From: Aplidium turbinatum
Lineage: Eukaryota > Chordata > Ascidiacea > Aplousobranchia > Polyclinidae
Length of the DNA: 64,000 nt
Direction of reading: 5' to 3'
Assembly (NCBI GenBank): GCA_918807975.1
Contig: OU964923.1
Span: 20,441,235-20,505,234, forward strand
The position numbers and the translations under genes were made by a program. The notes under the pieces were generated by a model. That model was not told the origin of the DNA. It ran no database searches and worked only from the letters and a program-made list of their open reading frames with translations. Positions 32,801 to 42,424 of this stretch are shown one piece after another. The number at the start of each line of letters is the position of its first letter. Positions within the stretch are counted from its first letter, which is position 1.

Positions 32801-35800
32801 CTGTTATTTTTAAATATTTGTTGGAAGCGTTGAACCATTCGAGTCCTTCAAGAATTTTTATTTATCATGTCACAAGCAGAACTATTCGACAATTCATTTG
32901 ACTATTTTACGTTGATATCTCAATAAACTACGTCAGTAATCTTTCCAGAGTCTCTTTCCTGGTAAGGTAAGAGATAGAAAGAATCGTGACAGTAATGTAA
33001 GCCTATTACCATTTTTAACAATTTTGCATTGCTTGATCTGGAATGAAACTCTTTTGTTGTCAGGAGCTCAAGACATTAAAGCAGCTGAATATGCGTGGGT
33101 TTGTGTCCTAAAATGTTAAAGAAGCTCATCTTTTTAATTGCACTAGTGCACTACTAATTTTGTTTTAAGGACTCTGCAGACGATGCTTATATGTGTCTCC
33201 AATCTTCTTTGAGATCTCGACCTGCACGAAATTCATTCCAAATCTTTTCTGCTCATTTTACTGAATTCCAAACACCAGTAGTTGATAGCGTGGTGAGTAC
33301 ACAGCAATCAAATCATACAATACTTACATAACCTACTGTTTCACTGATTGTGCAAAAAAGTTCTTTGATATTTGTAAATGTGAGTGTTTAAGCTTTACCA
33401 TGAAAAATGATTAAAATACAAAAAAAGTATTACTTGCATAAATTTTATAGAACATAAATGTAGACAAATTGAACTAGGCATACATTTATACTTATTAATT
33501 CCGATATTGTTGAGAACATTAGAGCAAACTTTTTTCCAAAACCGCAAGGCGTACAGACAGAGATCTATGATAAATGACTGCACGTAACAGTTTGCATTTA
33601 TGCAGGTTGAGGAACAAGATATTGTTGAAACATCAGATGGAAACAACACTTTGACATGCGTCTTCCATCGGCCGCTTCGAGTCACTAAAAAGATATCAGG
33701 AAAAAGCCTGACTTGGGATTACTCGACAGAGGCATATCACATTCTGTACGCACAAGGGGATATCAGTGAAAAGGGAATCCCACTGATTCATGAATACAAC
33801 GCCAGCACAGTTGAAGCATTTCGTTTCGGGGAAGAGGCCACAAGTGAACAAGGTTTATTTAAATTTACCGTAGTGTATCTCGTCTTTGCTTGAACCTGGC
33901 AAAATGAGTACAGAAAACGTTTAGCTTCAAATCAAGGAAGCCCAGTTCGATACCCGGGTAGCTTCTTCTCCTCTCATGTTATAGAATTGTAGCCTAAGGT
34001 TAGTCTATTTCCTGCCATTAGATAATTCTTAACTGTCCATGCATCGATGTCGGGTTTTTCGCTCAACCACACACGAACGGAGCATCGCATCCTTCTTTTC
34101 ACATAGACAACATGAGCAAGCACTTGTCGAGTACCACTTTCTAATAACAAACAATACAAACAAAGAAGAATATAAACGTATCATATCTATAAATGTCACT
34201 CTCATCAGTAGTAAAAAATTGATGGATAAATGTGACTTTTGTCGTTCCTTTTTAAAACAGATGATGTAAACTTTTATTACGTAAGAACTGCTGTTTGGAC
34301 AAGTTGTCTATTGCAAATAATAATATTCTGTTTTCACAGAGCAAAGTCAACTTTCCTTACCCCAGGTAATTTTTCTTTGCATATTTTCTTCATCAAAAAT
34401 TGTTTCAAAGATTTTGTTAATTTAAAAAATAGCCCCGAAAATAAACAGGGTAAAAGTGTAAATGTGTAGCGTATAGTTAATGAAACTAGAGTCTAGTTTC
34501 ATTAACTATACGCTACACATTTACACTTTTACCCTGTTTTTTTTTCGGGGCTATTTTTTAAATTAACAAAATCTTTGAAACAATTTTACTAGAGATTAAA
34601 TGCAACCGAGATACAATTTCCTTCAAAAAATCTTGCAAAAAACAACATACCCTTCTGATGTGTGTTAAACGTAGTTAGTCAACATAGCCTACTTCAAGCT
34701 TGCTAAGTGCAGACTATACATGTAATAGCCTAGCTGTCTTTTTTGATTATATTATGTTGCTTCAAAATACGCTTCGAGCAGTCTACAATTCTAGCTAATA
34801 GGCTATACGCCCGTTTTTGCGCCTTAGCTCTAAATGGCACAAATTCCTACTTTCTCTTCGCCTACATTCGAAACCACCAATTTTTTCAACTTAAAAAATT
34901 TGTTTGTGATATCTATAGCCTACCATAGCCTATCCGCTTTGAGACGCAACTACTGGGAATGTGACATTATGATTTTATCAATACAAAAAGATGCAACTTG
35001 TATTTCCTAAACACGGAAGTAGAAAAACTACTCTCCTACCACGTTAACAATCTTGTATCGGTTTAGATTCGTTTTGAAAACAACATGACAGTTTCAACCA
35101 ACGATGGAACATGGACCTTAAACTGTGATAGCAACAATTCTAGCTGCAACTATTTTCAGTGGAAACCAGTGATTGTTAATGGGAGTGAAATGATGAAGAT
35201 TACTTTGATTGGGAATGACGTCGGCTGGATTGGAATTCTTATAACAGGAAAATCAATTCAACAAGTGAACAAAACTTAAATGCATAAATTTGAAACATCA
35301 AGTGTGTATTGTAAACCATCTGCATTCAAAAACGCTGTCTGTAGTGTATAGAAAACTTAGTGTACATACTACATTTAAGCTACTTTACGAAGAGATGTTG
35401 TTTAACTCGATCAATATACGGTACGGTAGCAATACTTTGCTTTAAGACACGACAAAATCACTTAATAGTGGTCAGTTCTTATGTATGGCGCTGTTTTAAT
35501 CTCCGATGTACGTTATTCAGCTCTTTATAAACTTACGTAACTTACGAAAGCTGGTTATAATTGTTCAACGATTTTATGCTTATGGCAGAAATTGACTCAG
35601 GTTTAAACCTGCACTACATAACATTAACGCAGTGATTACGCTGACATAAATTTAGTTCGCTTGTTGCCGAGATCGAACAAATATTTCAATTTTTTTGTCG
35701 GTTTATTTACCAGGGCGGGGGAAGTTGCTACGTTTGTTATCAATCTGAAGATGCAACTTTTCCACCCCAAGTAACTGTAGGAGTTGCAACTTGCAGTCTG

Positions 35801-36811
35801 GCAGGACCACCGGTCTTCCATCTTCTTGTGAGTTTTTTGTGACTGAATGAATCGGTGTGGTGGTATATCGATTGCTTTATGCTTAGGTCTTTAACAGAAT
35901 CTATAGCTTGATACTTCGATTTCAAGGTCATGTAATTAAATGTTGCAAACTATAAATCTGTACTTAAAGAGTGCAGAGCTTTATAATTTGCGACATCCAA
36001 TTACATGGCCCATAAAAAAAATTTACTGCCAACCTGATCACCGGGCTTATGTTAATGGTTCAGAACTTCTAGGCCTACTATAGAAAGCTGAAAAATTGCA
36101 AGGTTTCAAGCTTTAAAATACTTTCTTAATTTTTTCTTTAATTTGAAGATAAATATTCTTACCACCTATCGGATAGGCTATTACGCTAAAATGTTTGTAA
36201 CATGATAAGCTACTGTACAATACTACGCTTTTTTAAAATACTCTAAAGTCTAAACGGTAGCCTACAATTTGATAAGGATGTGCTTTACTGCAACTTCACC
36301 AATAGAGTAAGATTTTATATAAGTTACCATTAAAGCGAGTATTACATCGCTAAGATGCACTATTTTATGAAGCTGCGAAAGCCCCATGTCATAGAAGCTG
36401 GAACAACCAATGGAAAAACGACCTGTTCATTTTTGCGACCAATCCGAGAGTTTTATAAGAAAAATGAGCCAAAAAATGGACTTCACACTTTTCTATATTC
36501 TGAAGGCCTACTAAAACCTACTGGTGGTATTGGTATTCCTTTGTATCTTGCCGTTTCTAAAGTTTTTTTGAGACCGATGGGAGCTCTACGAACAACAGGT
36601 GATTTGGATTTATCAAAAATTTAACATTGTCTGTTACAAGGAAAGTTAATTATTACTTCTTACCAGAGAGCTTAATGAACAAAAAAATTTGCTTGAGTAT
36701 AAGCTAAAATTGCTTGTCTAATCCCAAATGTTGTTATCTGCATCTAATTCTGCCTTACTTGCAGTTGCACCAGCAAACTCACTTGGATACAATGTCGATG
36801 CAAGTCCTTGA
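29897..36811 (+). CDS. Secreted protein with two DOMON-like units
   Basis: Exons 29897-29953, 31207-31389, 33170-33292, 33606-33852, one of 34261-34280 or 34340-34365, 35067-35264, 35714-35827, 36355-36598, 36765-36811. About 410 residues, all phases closing. The start MLYIMCFVALFMAGLG is a signal peptide. Two units then repeat the same exon plan (about 61-66, 38-41 and 81 codons). Unit 1 has GYIAMATSADRSM and DDAYMCLQSS, as in DOMON domains of ferric-chelate-reductase-like proteins; DOMON domains often bind heme or sugar. No cytochrome b561 helices, reeler domain or C-terminal anchor follow, so this is DOMON alone. The ligand is unknown. The last exon adds VAPANSLGYNVDASP and stops. Confidence 0.75.
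29954..31206 (+). other. First intron of gene 2
   Basis: 1,253 bases from a gtaagt donor to a tctcag acceptor. No exon or clear repeat seen. Confidence 0.6.
31207..33852 (+). CDS. DOMON unit 1 exons
   Basis: Exons 31207-31389, 33170-33292 and 33606-33852. The first two are phase 0 to 0; the third leaves phase 1. Marks: GGMEWRLLG, FTLTGKAGGYIAMATS, ADDAYMCLQ, then a late strand region with TCVFHRPLRV and ILYAQGD. Confidence 0.78.
32232..32790 (-). repeat. SINE family 3 inside inverted flanks
   Basis: On the - strand a tRNA-like head (CCTTTAGCCCAGTGGTTACG, then GGTTCAACTTT and an end AGGGGTG that nearly pairs with CGCCCCT) leads into a body of about 250 bases. Inverted copies of about 110 bases containing cacctgaaac and gatcacaacctaa lie on both sides (32270-32391 and 32685-32790). 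The 164-codon frame through it is a by-product of the repeat. Confidence 0.6.
34261..34365 (+). CDS. Two alternative candidate mini-exons
   Basis: The exon before leaves phase 1 and the exon after enters phase 0, so an exon of length 3n+2 is needed. Two exist here: 34261-34280 (20 nt, DDVNFYY, acceptor aaaacag, donor gtaaga) and 34340-34365 (26 nt, EQSQLSLPQ, acceptor ttcacag, donor gtaatt). Both keep the frame; using both, or the whole block, does not. Which one is used cannot be told from sequence. Confidence 0.5.
34396..34587. repeat. Near-perfect 192-base palindrome
   Basis: Arms 34396-34490 and 34492-34587 are inverted copies differing only in a short A/T run, with a one-base centre. 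Lies just after the second candidate mini-exon of gene 2. RNA through it would form a very stable hairpin. Confidence 0.95.
35067..36598 (+). CDS. DOMON unit 2 exons
   Basis: Exons 35067-35264, 35714-35827 and 36355-36598, matching unit 1 in size and phase. Marks: DGTWTLNCD, KITLIGNDVGWIGILIT, SCYVCYQSEDA, TTCSFLRPIREF and LHTFLYSEG. There are more Cys and Asn-glycosylation sites than in unit 1, and DOMON core residues are less conserved, so binding may differ. Confidence 0.75.
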
Positions 36812-37344
36812 TAAGCCTAAAGTAGGCCTGCACAACTCAAACAAATGAGATACAATGCTGGCCGAGCTACAGGAAAAAAACAAGCTAAAGTTATTGTTTC
36901 GTTTTATTGTGACTGTGGTCAAACAAAAAATAAGACCACCGTTTCAAGGAGGATTTTGTTTGTCCGGAGTCGGAATCGTTAAGAAAACGACCGACTCCGG
37001 TTTGATAAAAAACGATAAACAATAAAACTTTTGTTTGCAATACACTTTTTCAAAATATTGTTTCTTATTCTCGGTATTGCACTATAAACCTTTACCAAAA
37101 GTAGAAGTGTTGGTTCTTGTCAGTTTTGTGAAAGTCGCCGTTTCCTATTTGATTACAAATTTAATAAAGTTAATTTTTTTTTATAAAAAAGGATAAAATT
37201 TCAGAAACAATTTGGCAACCCTCTAAAATTCGGCAGCACGGAAGCCGGACCCAGAGACGAGTCGGCCCGTTATAAACCGAAGAGTTGGAATCGCATATTT
37301 TTCGCCCTACTCCACAGTCCTGAATACTTCTACATGGAAAGTAA
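36812..37344. other. Gene 2 3' side and intergenic
   Basis: Probable 3' UTR up to about 37050, then AT-rich DNA with an inverted pair ccggagtcgg / ccgactccgg at 36974-37001. No gene. Confidence 0.4.
37021..37026 (+). terminator. Candidate poly(A) signal of gene 2
   Basis: AATAAA about 210 bases after the gene 2 stop, in an A-rich context followed by T-rich sequence. Reasonable but unproven. Confidence 0.4.
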
Positions 37345-37583
37345 AGGTCCCATACTCAGTTACTGAGCTTTGGGGAATGAGAAAATAAGGTTCTCATCGT
37401 ACTAGGCCTTCGGCACCAACGAGAGTAGGTTGGCCAGTTCGTTTCTCTCGATGACCTTTCTTTCAGCAATTATACCCATCTAATTCATTGCACCCTAGGT
37501 AGAGGTGAAGCATAAATCGGGTGTCAAACCAGGTTCGCATTATTGGAAAGCCAGCGCCTTATTCGCTGCGCCATCCCACCGCT
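37345..37583 (-). repeat. tRNA-derived SINE, family 2, copy B
   Basis: On the - strand: GGGATGGCGCAGCGAATAAG (A box), a CTGGCTTTCC loop region and a worn B box CCTGGTTTGACACCC. Related to 2008-2245. Confidence 0.65.
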
Positions 37584-38775
37584 AAATTGAAAGTATAGAC
37601 TACATCAATAAATAAATAAATATAATACGGTTCTCACTGGATATCGGACTCCAAATAACCGGTTCATTGTTGACGAAATGGTGAGTTATCTTCGCTGTAG
37701 GCTACATAGTAGGCTAGGCCTACTGGTTTTGAATTGTAGATAATTTTGCGATTGACCTTCATTATACAGTGAATTACCTGATCAATTGTAGTTTCATAGT
37801 AGGTTATTATGCTTAATAGTGTTGTCGCTTGTCGGTTTTGTAAAGCGGTGTATCAATGGCAGATATGACATGTGTTGCTCTCAGAGTTTTACGAAGCAGT
37901 GTTCAGATAGCCGCGTAGTGGCGCAGCCGGGCACATTTAAAACTACAATTGATTTTCTTGTTTTGACGTTCCAAGAAGAAACAAGATGCATTGCTTTGTT
38001 GAAGTTTTTTATATGACCCGACCTGATATCAAACTTTCATCTACTGAATTAGACATTCAATCCTACACCCTGACTACTTAGCCAGTAAGTCGGTTTTAAG
38101 GTAAAGGATAGGCTTCAGGTACGAGGTACTGTACCCAAGGTTTCAAGGTCAAATAGCACAGAAAGTACTTTAACTAAACACATTTAAGTTTGGACTTTTC
38201 GAACCAAGCAGTTAGATAAGTTTTTAATTCCTGTCAGTTTGGCGTGATTTAAAGTCTTAATAAATTACGTCACAGTTGTCTGCAGTGAAACTTTGTGAGA
38301 GAGCTTGTAATCAAAACATTTTTTTTACCATTGTACAATATACAGTAGGCTATACGCTACACAGGCTATAGCTAAAAATACAATCAATTTCTGTATATGA
38401 TCCTTATCATTTGTTTGTTGTTGTTCTAATCTATAGTAACCAAGTTGATCTCACGGTTGTTTTGTTTTTTTTCATCACTCTTTGGCTATATCAACGATAT
38501 TCACTCATTGTTAAGCCCAATTTATCATAGTTGCTTTACGCAAAAAATACTGTCACCACTTCAAGTTTTTGGCAAGACAAATGACCGGATACCAAACCTA
38601 GGCTTTCCAGCAGCAATTGCAGGTACCCTGAGCACGCAGTTAATCACCAAGCTGCTTCAGTTGCTATTTGGTTTTTGTTAGTTTCATCTTGGTGTCATTT
38701 ATTAACTTAGAATGCAATCAGATTTTAACTTTTTAAAAACACAAATTCGACATCAATTAATATTACAATTGCAAG
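37584..38775. other. Intergenic, possible DOMON remnant
   Basis: No complete gene. A frame near 37819-37950 has NGRYDMCCSQSF, weakly like the second DOMON exon of gene 2, and may belong with the orphan exon at 38776. Confidence 0.3.
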
Positions 38776-39013
38776 TCGAAGTTGGAAGGGTGTCGACAGC
38801 GCTGGTTCAACTATGACTGCATGCACATTCAGTCAACCAATCAGAGTTTCCCGAAGCTTATTGGGTCAAGGACCGATCATATGGGATTTGGGTGCTGACA
38901 TCTTCTTTCTGTCATACGCAGAAGGATTGATAGGACAGTCTTGGGAAATACGTTTGCATTCTTACCTAATTGCCACATACAGTCGTTTTAATCTATTACG
39001 TAGTAATATGTAG
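38776..39013 (+). pseudogene. Orphan third DOMON-type exon
   Basis: The frame through the ATG at 38813 reads TACTFSQPIRVSRSL, then WDLGADIFFLSYAEG. This lines up with the third exon of both gene 2 units (TCVFHRPLRV...ILYAQGD; TCSFLRPIRE...FLYSEG). It enters in phase 2 if the caag acceptor before 38776 is used, unlike its homologues, and may leave in phase 1. A weak echo of the second DOMON exon (NGRYDMCCSQSF) lies near 37855. No full unit or start was found, so it is either a decayed duplicate of gene 2 or part of a gene I could not complete. Confidence 0.45.
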
Positions 39014-39857
39014 TAAGAATTATGTTCTTGTGTGTTTATGAAGAGTGAATTTACTTTGAAAGATTAAAACAATCGGTCTTTCAACTGAAAACAAGAACGA
39101 CAGGAAAAATGAAATAATTTAAATTATGTGCCAAGCAAAAATAAATAATTTTTGGCAAAATAAGTCGCCGAGAAGAGATCTTTTCAAATCACTGAAAACG
39201 CTGTCAAAAGTACTTCTTAACTTCTGAAAGTCTGAACTTACTGCAAAACCTATCTTCCAATCAGTCAAGCGAGGTTACAATGTATAACGATTTTTTTTTA
39301 CTTTTTATAACCCTCCACCTCGCTGTTAACAAAGTACATTCCATAGTGCTTCAACAGAAAAAAAATTGGCACAAACACAAAAGTTCCTAAGGAAGGATAG
39401 AATGGAATCAAGTTTAATCAAGGATTTTATCACAATGATTAGTTTTATTCATAAATAAATTAGATCGTGTCATCCTCGTTTTGGTTGAGAAGTCGATTAA
39501 ATATTTTAGCTTTGGGCTGTTTTTTGCAAAAGCATATCTTAATAGTTTCATCTGACAAAGTACCCCTACCCATACATTGCTTAGTGCTCAAGTCTCTTAT
39601 AAGCAGGCCTGCGCATTCCAAGACAATTCAATTTTAAAACTCACCAAGAAAAATCTTTTTTCTTGGTTGCAAGCAAACATCGCTGCAAACGTTTATACAA
39701 CGTGACCATATTGCACAAGCGATTGTCAGAAAGTCACACTCCATAAGCTATGATCATTTTTATAGCTGCAGAAACAATACAACAAAGTATGGAATGCCTT
39801 TAGTAATTGTTACAGCAATAATCACAAGTGAAATTATCCAGCAGCCTACGCATGCAA
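39014..39857. other. Intergenic, nothing recognised
   Basis: AT-rich, no exon chain, no clear repeat ends. Confidence 0.4.
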
Positions 39858-39865
39858 GTCCATAC

Positions 39866-39949
39866 CTATTTTGTTTCTCGGCAGCCGATGTACTAGTGAG
39901 TGCTCAGCCTTGTGCTGATAGCCGGGAAGAACACCCATTTCTTCACAAT
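39866..39949. mobile_element. Short copy of an 8-bp-TSD miniature element
   Basis: 84 bases from ctattttgtttctcggc to cttcacaat, flanked by gtccatac (39858-39865) and gtccatag (39950-39957). The longer copy is at 60139-60305; this one lacks an internal block of about 80 bases. Confidence 0.75.
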
Positions 39950-39957
39950 GTCCATAG

Positions 39958-40727
39958 GCTACCTATTATTTACGTCGAATGAAAAAAATAAAAATTATCA
40001 TTACTCTACAGCTTGTAGCGAAAACCACATCTTTCGTGAAAGCCAATTGTGGTATGGGCATGGAATTTAATAAAAATGTGTTATCAAGCCGCATTCGTAG
40101 GTTGCAATTGTAAAAATACCTACGTTTAAAACAGAAGAGATTCAGTTATTGTAAACATAGCTGCAGTGTCTGCTTGAGTTTTGGTAGAAATATCATAAAA
40201 AAATCGAAAATATCAGGCCAACTTGTTGTCTTGAATCGGCGTCAGCTTCGGCCTGCAATGTTTTTGTAACACCTAAAAATGCAAGAGATCAAAATAAAAC
40301 TTATACAAAAAGTTTGCAGCCAATCTTTGCTGAGAACATACGTTTCCTGTTAATTTATATTAAAGTTGTGGCCATCATACCGAATGCAGAGCGACCATGT
40401 TTCCGGAAAAAATCTTCGAATGTGTCGTTTCAGGAAAGGATGTGTTGTTGAAATGGCATTACAAAGGTGAAGCTTATGCTGTTATGATTTTCATGGACAT
40501 AAACTGAGAATTTTTTCTACCAGCAACGATTCTATACATAACGTAGAATAATATTTAGAATTTTAAGCTATTCAATGAAATTGAGCTGCAGCCTACCGCC
40601 TGACAAAGTATAAATTTTCTAAATAAAATACTGTTGTGCAGCATGATCAGTTTATCTGAAGGAATATTATTGAATGAGTCAATATGAGTGTAATGTTTAT
40701 TACATTTGTGATTTCTAAGGTGTTACC
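39958..40727. other. Intergenic, nothing recognised
   Basis: No gene or bounded repeat seen. Confidence 0.4.
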
Positions 40728-42095
40728 GTAGGGGAAGGTGAGGTTAGTTGGCTCATTTTCTACTAAAATGCATCTAACTTCAAATAGCTTTTCTCTACCA
40801 AGCTGCAATTTTCACCAAATATAAAGAACGCTTTACCCCAACTCCAGGACTTGTTTCTGTGCGATAATGAGTTTTCAAGTATAATTTTCAGAAGCTTCTA
40901 AACTTGCACTGAATTGAGTCCAATAACTCAATGCTGAGAGTTAATTGACTCATCTTGTAGAATAGTTGACTCATGCTGAACAGGTAGCTACAGCATGAAT
41001 GGACATATTGTTGAACAATTCGAGTAAGCAATAAAGAAACTGTACGTATAACACTTCTAGTGTTCAGGGGCCAGATGGACAGAGGTTACTTATAATGACA
41101 AATTATGGCGTTTGATAAATGACCATAACCACTCTCTTCCTGCCTTTTTGTTGTCAGACCAGTTTTTGGGAACGTTGACTAGGTTTCGTTCAGCAAATCC
41201 GAAAGTTAGATTTTTTACTTTATCTATAGGCCAAAATGGGCCATGATGTTACTTTACCTAATTAATGCAGTGTCTTGCAAAACTTTTCTCCATTTCATCC
41301 GTAAAGATTTTTCTGTGCTTTGCTAACTCATTTTTACGCTGCCTGATGAACCTTTGGAAACTTTTTTTTACATACCGTAGCCTCGAAACGTTGTTTGGTG
41401 TTTTTCAAACTGCTTTACAGCACTCCGTCCAGATGTACCAGCAGTCCAGCACACATGACGTTTGCAGCTTGTTGAAACACGCGTACGGTATTGGAATTGC
41501 TCCTCAGCTTTGCGTATAGTAGCAATACAATAGATTTACAGTACGGTATTAGAATTTAAATTTTGTTTACTCTAAAAGAAGTTCTTTGTAAGTTCAACAT
41601 TTCGATCTGCTATTATAAATGAATAAAAGCTACTTAGCCTTTAATTTTCACAAAAATGTCCCTTGTTCGGATGTTGCCCGCTGTAGAGTCAATTGACTCA
41701 CTTAGTCAACTATAGGACGATTGCTAATTCGTTATGGAGTCGACTAACCTTTCAGTGCCTTAATTATAAAAAAACGTCTGCTATTAATTTTAAGCATAGA
41801 AGAGAGCAACCAAAATTATAGAGAATGTGCATCATACTTTAGTTATAACTTGTGAAATATATTGTTTCATATACATACTGTACCTTACGTGCTACCTATA
41901 TCAAATTTTACTTTTTTTTAGTCAAAACTTGTCAACCGTTGCATTCAGACATAACTTTGTGAACATTTTATGGCTTGCATTAAATAATGCAAACAATGAA
42001 AAATGGATTAACTTTCGCGCCTTTACGCATAACTGGTTAGATATTAGCGATGAGTCAGCTATTCTGCTGAATCAACTAAATTGACCTTCTCCTAC
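40728..42095. mobile_element. Element with 30-base TIRs and TTGACTCA words
   Basis: gtaggggaaggtgaggttag at the left and its inverse (ctaaattgaccttctcctac) at the right. Inside, attgactca-like words recur near 40950, 40970, 41690 and 42050. 1,368 bases; short frames only; class unknown. Confidence 0.6.
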
Positions 42096-42424
42096 TTCTT
42101 CTGGGATAATGATTAATGTAAAGTTATCAACAACATTAAATTCACATCTAGGCTTACACCGGATTGATGAATTGACAATAAATCACGTAAGATTAATCCG
42201 TACACTTTTTAAAAATTTTGATCGAGGCTTAACTGAAAACCATTTGCTGATTTTTGAGCTACTTGATTAAAAATAGCTTTTTATCTGGAAACATAGACGT
42301 AAAAGCCAGAGATGTAGGGATGCAAATGCACCCACGAGCCTTTCAATTAGTCGAAAATTTGGGGAAATTTGATAAACATTTGGGCAAGAACTTTCAGCAT
42401 GTTTCAAAAATCTATTTAAAAAAG

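Noticed and set aside
33900-33965. B-box-like word near 33935
   Set aside because: gttcgatacccggg fits a B box, but no A box or SINE body was found around it.
29897-36811. Ferric-chelate reductase (FRRS1) for gene 2
   Set aside because: No b561 helices or reeler domain found after either DOMON unit; only the DOMON similarity is supported.
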